From Actinomycetota bacterium (lineage in GTDB: Bacteria; Actinomycetota; Actinomycetes; S36-B12; UBA10799): a stretch of DNA of 16,691 nucleotides. Positions 14,902 through 16,691 of the stretch are shown here, piece by piece (the stretch's first letter is position 1; the number at the start of each line of letters is the position of its first letter). The position numbers and the translations under genes are program-made. The stretch covers positions 449 through 17,139 of the forward strand of contig DMNR01000458.1 in assembly GCA_003452655.1 (NCBI GenBank). Direction: 5' to 3'. Below the pieces are notes generated by a model. The model was not told the DNA's origin and ran no database searches. It worked only from the letters and a program-made list of their open reading frames with translations.

Positions 14902-16161
14902 GTGGGTTCGATCCGCATGAGATCCGTGATCGCCGGGATTCTGGCGTTGGCCGCCCTTGTCTTCCTTATTCTCGAGGCCGCCCGCCTCGTCGACGTTGAC
15001 TTCCTCGTCTACATCGGTGCCGCGGATGCGCTCATGAGCGGGCAAGACCTCTACAACAACTTCAGCGTTGGTGGGTTGCCGTTCACCTACCCGCCGTTTG
15101 CCGGAGCGGTGTTCATCCCCTTCGACCTATTTCCTCCAACCGCCGCTTTTGCAATCTGGACGGCGCTGTCAATTGCCGCACTCGCTGGCATTGCCTGGCT
15201 GACCGCATTGCGGTTGCCAGCCCTCGTCGGCGAAGAACTCACCACGAAGACATGGGAACTCGCGCTGTTCATCTTCGCCATCAGCGCCTTTTCTGAAACA
15301 GTCATCAAGAACATCGAGTTGGGCCAAGTCAACTTGGTGCTCGTTCTATTGATCATGTTCGACACTGTGACCAAGGCCCACTACCGGGGCTTCCTTACGG
15401 GCATGGCTGCTGGCTTCAAGATCGTTCCAGCCATCTTCATCGTGTTCATGCTCGTAAACCGACGCTGGGGTGACTTCGGCCGGGCACTGCTTGGCTTCCT
15501 GACCACTCTGGCAATCGGGAGTTTCTTCGGGATCGGCCAGGTGTGGCAGTTTTTCAGCGTCGAACTCTGGGATACGGCGCGGGTCGGCGCGGCCGACCGC
15601 TTGTCGAATGTCTCTCTGTATGGCGCGCTCTCGCGTTGGATCCCAGACTCAGATCCGATTGTCCTCTGGGCGGTGCTGGCTGTGATTGTGGCCGTGGCGG
15701 GGTTGGCGATTGCGGGCCTTTGGTGGAATCACAGCCGACTTGTTGCCGCTGTGGTCGTCGGAATCATCGGCCTTCTCGTGTCGCCCGTTTCATGGGTCCA
15801 CCACTGGGTCTGGTTCATACCAGCTGCGTGCGCCGCAATTGCGCTGGCCATCCGTGCGTTCCGTGGCAGCGACCGACTCGTTGGCGTCTGCCTATCAATC
15901 GCTGCCGCAGCGATGGTGCTGCCTGAGTTAGGCGAACTCCGATACGCAGGAGGTCGCCTAACTCAAGACAACACGTTTGGTGAGTCTGTCGTCGGCAGCG
16001 GTTACAGCCTGTGCGGCCTAATTGCACTGGCCGCCTTTGCAGTAGCACTTCGGCTGCCTCGACGAAATGCTGACTCTTCTTTCGAAATTCCCGATCAGGC
16101 TGACAAAGCTGACAGCAATCGGGCAGTCACGTCTTCGACCGATCCCATGCCGTCAACCTGA
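14899..16161 (+). CDS. GT87-family (DUF2029) mannosyltransferase-like membrane protein, second paralogue
   Basis: 420 residues, multi-spanning GT-C-type protein, colinear with its upstream neighbour and by eye more than half identical across the middle. Asp34 in VDFLVYIGAADALMSG again occupies the presumed catalytic position. LPFTYPPFAG, IELGQVNLVLV, GMAAGFKIVPAIF and SPVSWVHHWVW are conserved. The pair arose by tandem duplication and could act on successive sugars or different acceptors of a lipoglycan; this is inference. After the last helix there is a hydrophilic Asp/Ser/Thr-rich tail of ~30 residues. The last 67 nt (16095-16161) overlap the 3' end of adk on the other strand. GTG 14899 is chosen for the leaderless-type module; an in-frame ATG six codons later is an alternative. 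Confidence 0.85.
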   Translation: MVGSIRMRSVIAGILALAALVFLILEAARLVDVDFLVYIGAADALMSGQDLYNNFSVGGLPFTYPPFAGAVFIPFDLFPPTAAFAIWTALSIAALAGIAWLTALRLPALVGEELTTKTWELALFIFAISAFSETVIKNIELGQVNLVLVLLIMFDTVTKAHYRGFLTGMAAGFKIVPAIFIVFMLVNRRWGDFGRALLGFLTTLAIGSFFGIGQVWQFFSVELWDTARVGAADRLSNVSLYGALSRWIPDSDPIVLWAVLAVIVAVAGLAIAGLWWNHSRLVAAVVVGIIGLLVSPVSWVHHWVWFIPAACAAIALAIRAFRGSDRLVGVCLSIAAAAMVLPELGELRYAGGRLTQDNTFGESVVGSGYSLCGLIALAAFAVALRLPRRNADSSFEIPDQADKADSNRAVTSSTDPMPST

Positions 16162-16658
16162 ATCAACTTGCCTTCCTCACGATAGACAGCAGTCAGTGGC
16201 TCGGTCTGCTCCGCATAGACCTCCATTCGACGACGAATGACCTCTTCGGTGTCGTCGGCGCGACCTTCCAGCTTTGCGCGGTTCAGCAACCGTGCGATGA
16301 CCTCTTCAGTGTTGGCCGTGATCTCAACAACCTTGTCCAGCGGAGTTCCCAGACCGACCAGGATGACGTCGAGCTCGCCGACCTGCTCCAGAGTGCGGGG
16401 GTATCCGTCGAGTAGGAATCCGTTCTCGGTATCCGGCTGTGCCAAACGGTCGGCGACCATCGCGTTGGTCACGGAATCCGGCACGTACTCCCCCTTGTCC
16501 ATGTACTTCTTAGCCTCGACACCGAGTTCGGTTCCAGCGCCAACATTCGCGCGGAAGATCTCACCGGTTGAGATGTGAGGGATGTTCAGTTCCTTGGCAA
16601 CAACCGCAGCCTGAGTTCCCTTGCCTGCACCGGGAGGTCCCATGAGCACAATTCGCAT
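16095..16658 (-). CDS. adk: Adenylate kinase, short-LID form
   Basis: 187 residues. It catalyses ATP + AMP = 2 ADP in the cytoplasm. The P-loop GPPGAGKGT is at 7-15, the AMP-binding STGEIFR at 30-36, DGYPRT at 84-89 and RxxLEGRADDT in the short LID; the ~27-residue LID insertion of E. coli Adk is absent, as in mycobacterial Adk. The ATG at 16658 has AAGGG 9 nt upstream. The 33 nt upstream to the window edge have stops in two frames, one two bases before the ATG, so another gene (secY in most actinobacteria) probably ends here. The last 67 nt overlap the convergent GT87 gene. map, its usual downstream partner, is displaced by about 2.6 kb. Confidence 0.96.
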   Translation of the reverse strand: MRIVLMGPPGAGKGTQAAVVAKELNIPHISTGEIFRANVGAGTELGVEAKKYMDKGEYVPDSVTNAMVADRLAQPDTENGFLLDGYPRTLEQVGELDVILVGLGTPLDKVVEITANTEEVIARLLNRAKLEGRADDTEEVIRRRMEVYAEQTEPLTAVYREEGKLIQVDGMGSVEDVTARLLSALSA

Positions 16659-16691
16659 GTCAGCTAGCCCTTCGTTTGGTTTTTGACGCTC

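Overview
The window is a chromosomal segment of a moderately high-GC actinobacterium (Actinomycetota). Four things suggest this: the gene order adk / map-infA-rpmJ-rpsM-rpsK-rpsD-rpoA-rplQ-truA / rplM-rpsI-glmM-glmS-acpS; many GTG starts; GT87-family mannosyltransferase-like membrane proteins; and start regions that look leaderless, with a TANNNT -10 box 6-7 nt before a start codon. I cannot name a genus.

Layout, left to right. 1-208 (+) is the 3' end of a collagen-like Gly-X-Y repeat protein whose start lies outside the window. Converging on it, 248-5990 (-) is one compact block, transcribed right to left: rplM, rpsI, glmM, glmS, acpS and a TPR-containing GT2 glycosyltransferase. It couples ribosome assembly (L13, S9) with UDP-GlcNAc precursor synthesis (GlmM, GlmS) and acyl-carrier-protein activation (AcpS). 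A 262-nt divergent region (5991-6252) carries a likely rplM promoter and leader on one strand and an operator-like palindrome before an MFS transporter (6253-7731, +) on the other. 7744-13507 (-) is the distal spc/alpha-type cluster: map, infA, rpmJ, rpsM, rpsK, rpsD, rpoA, rplQ, truA. Divergent from map are two tandem GT87 paralogues (13609-16161, +). The second overlaps the convergent adk gene (16095-16658, -) tail to tail.

The housekeeping genes are intact and carry the expected active-site and zinc-binding residues. The unusual content lies at the edges: (i) a collagen-like gene facing a glycosyltransferase that has joined the glmS-acpS end; (ii) two GT87 genes wedged between adk and map on the opposite strand, sharing a near-identical leaderless-type promoter/start; (iii) inverted repeats inside the ribosomal cluster (rpsM/rpsK and rpsD/rpoA), in the map/GT87 divergent region and before the MFS gene; (iv) a 233-nt spacer between rpmJ and rpsM. 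No tRNA, rRNA, CRISPR array, insertion sequence or prophage gene was seen, and no gene-free stretch exceeds 300 nt.
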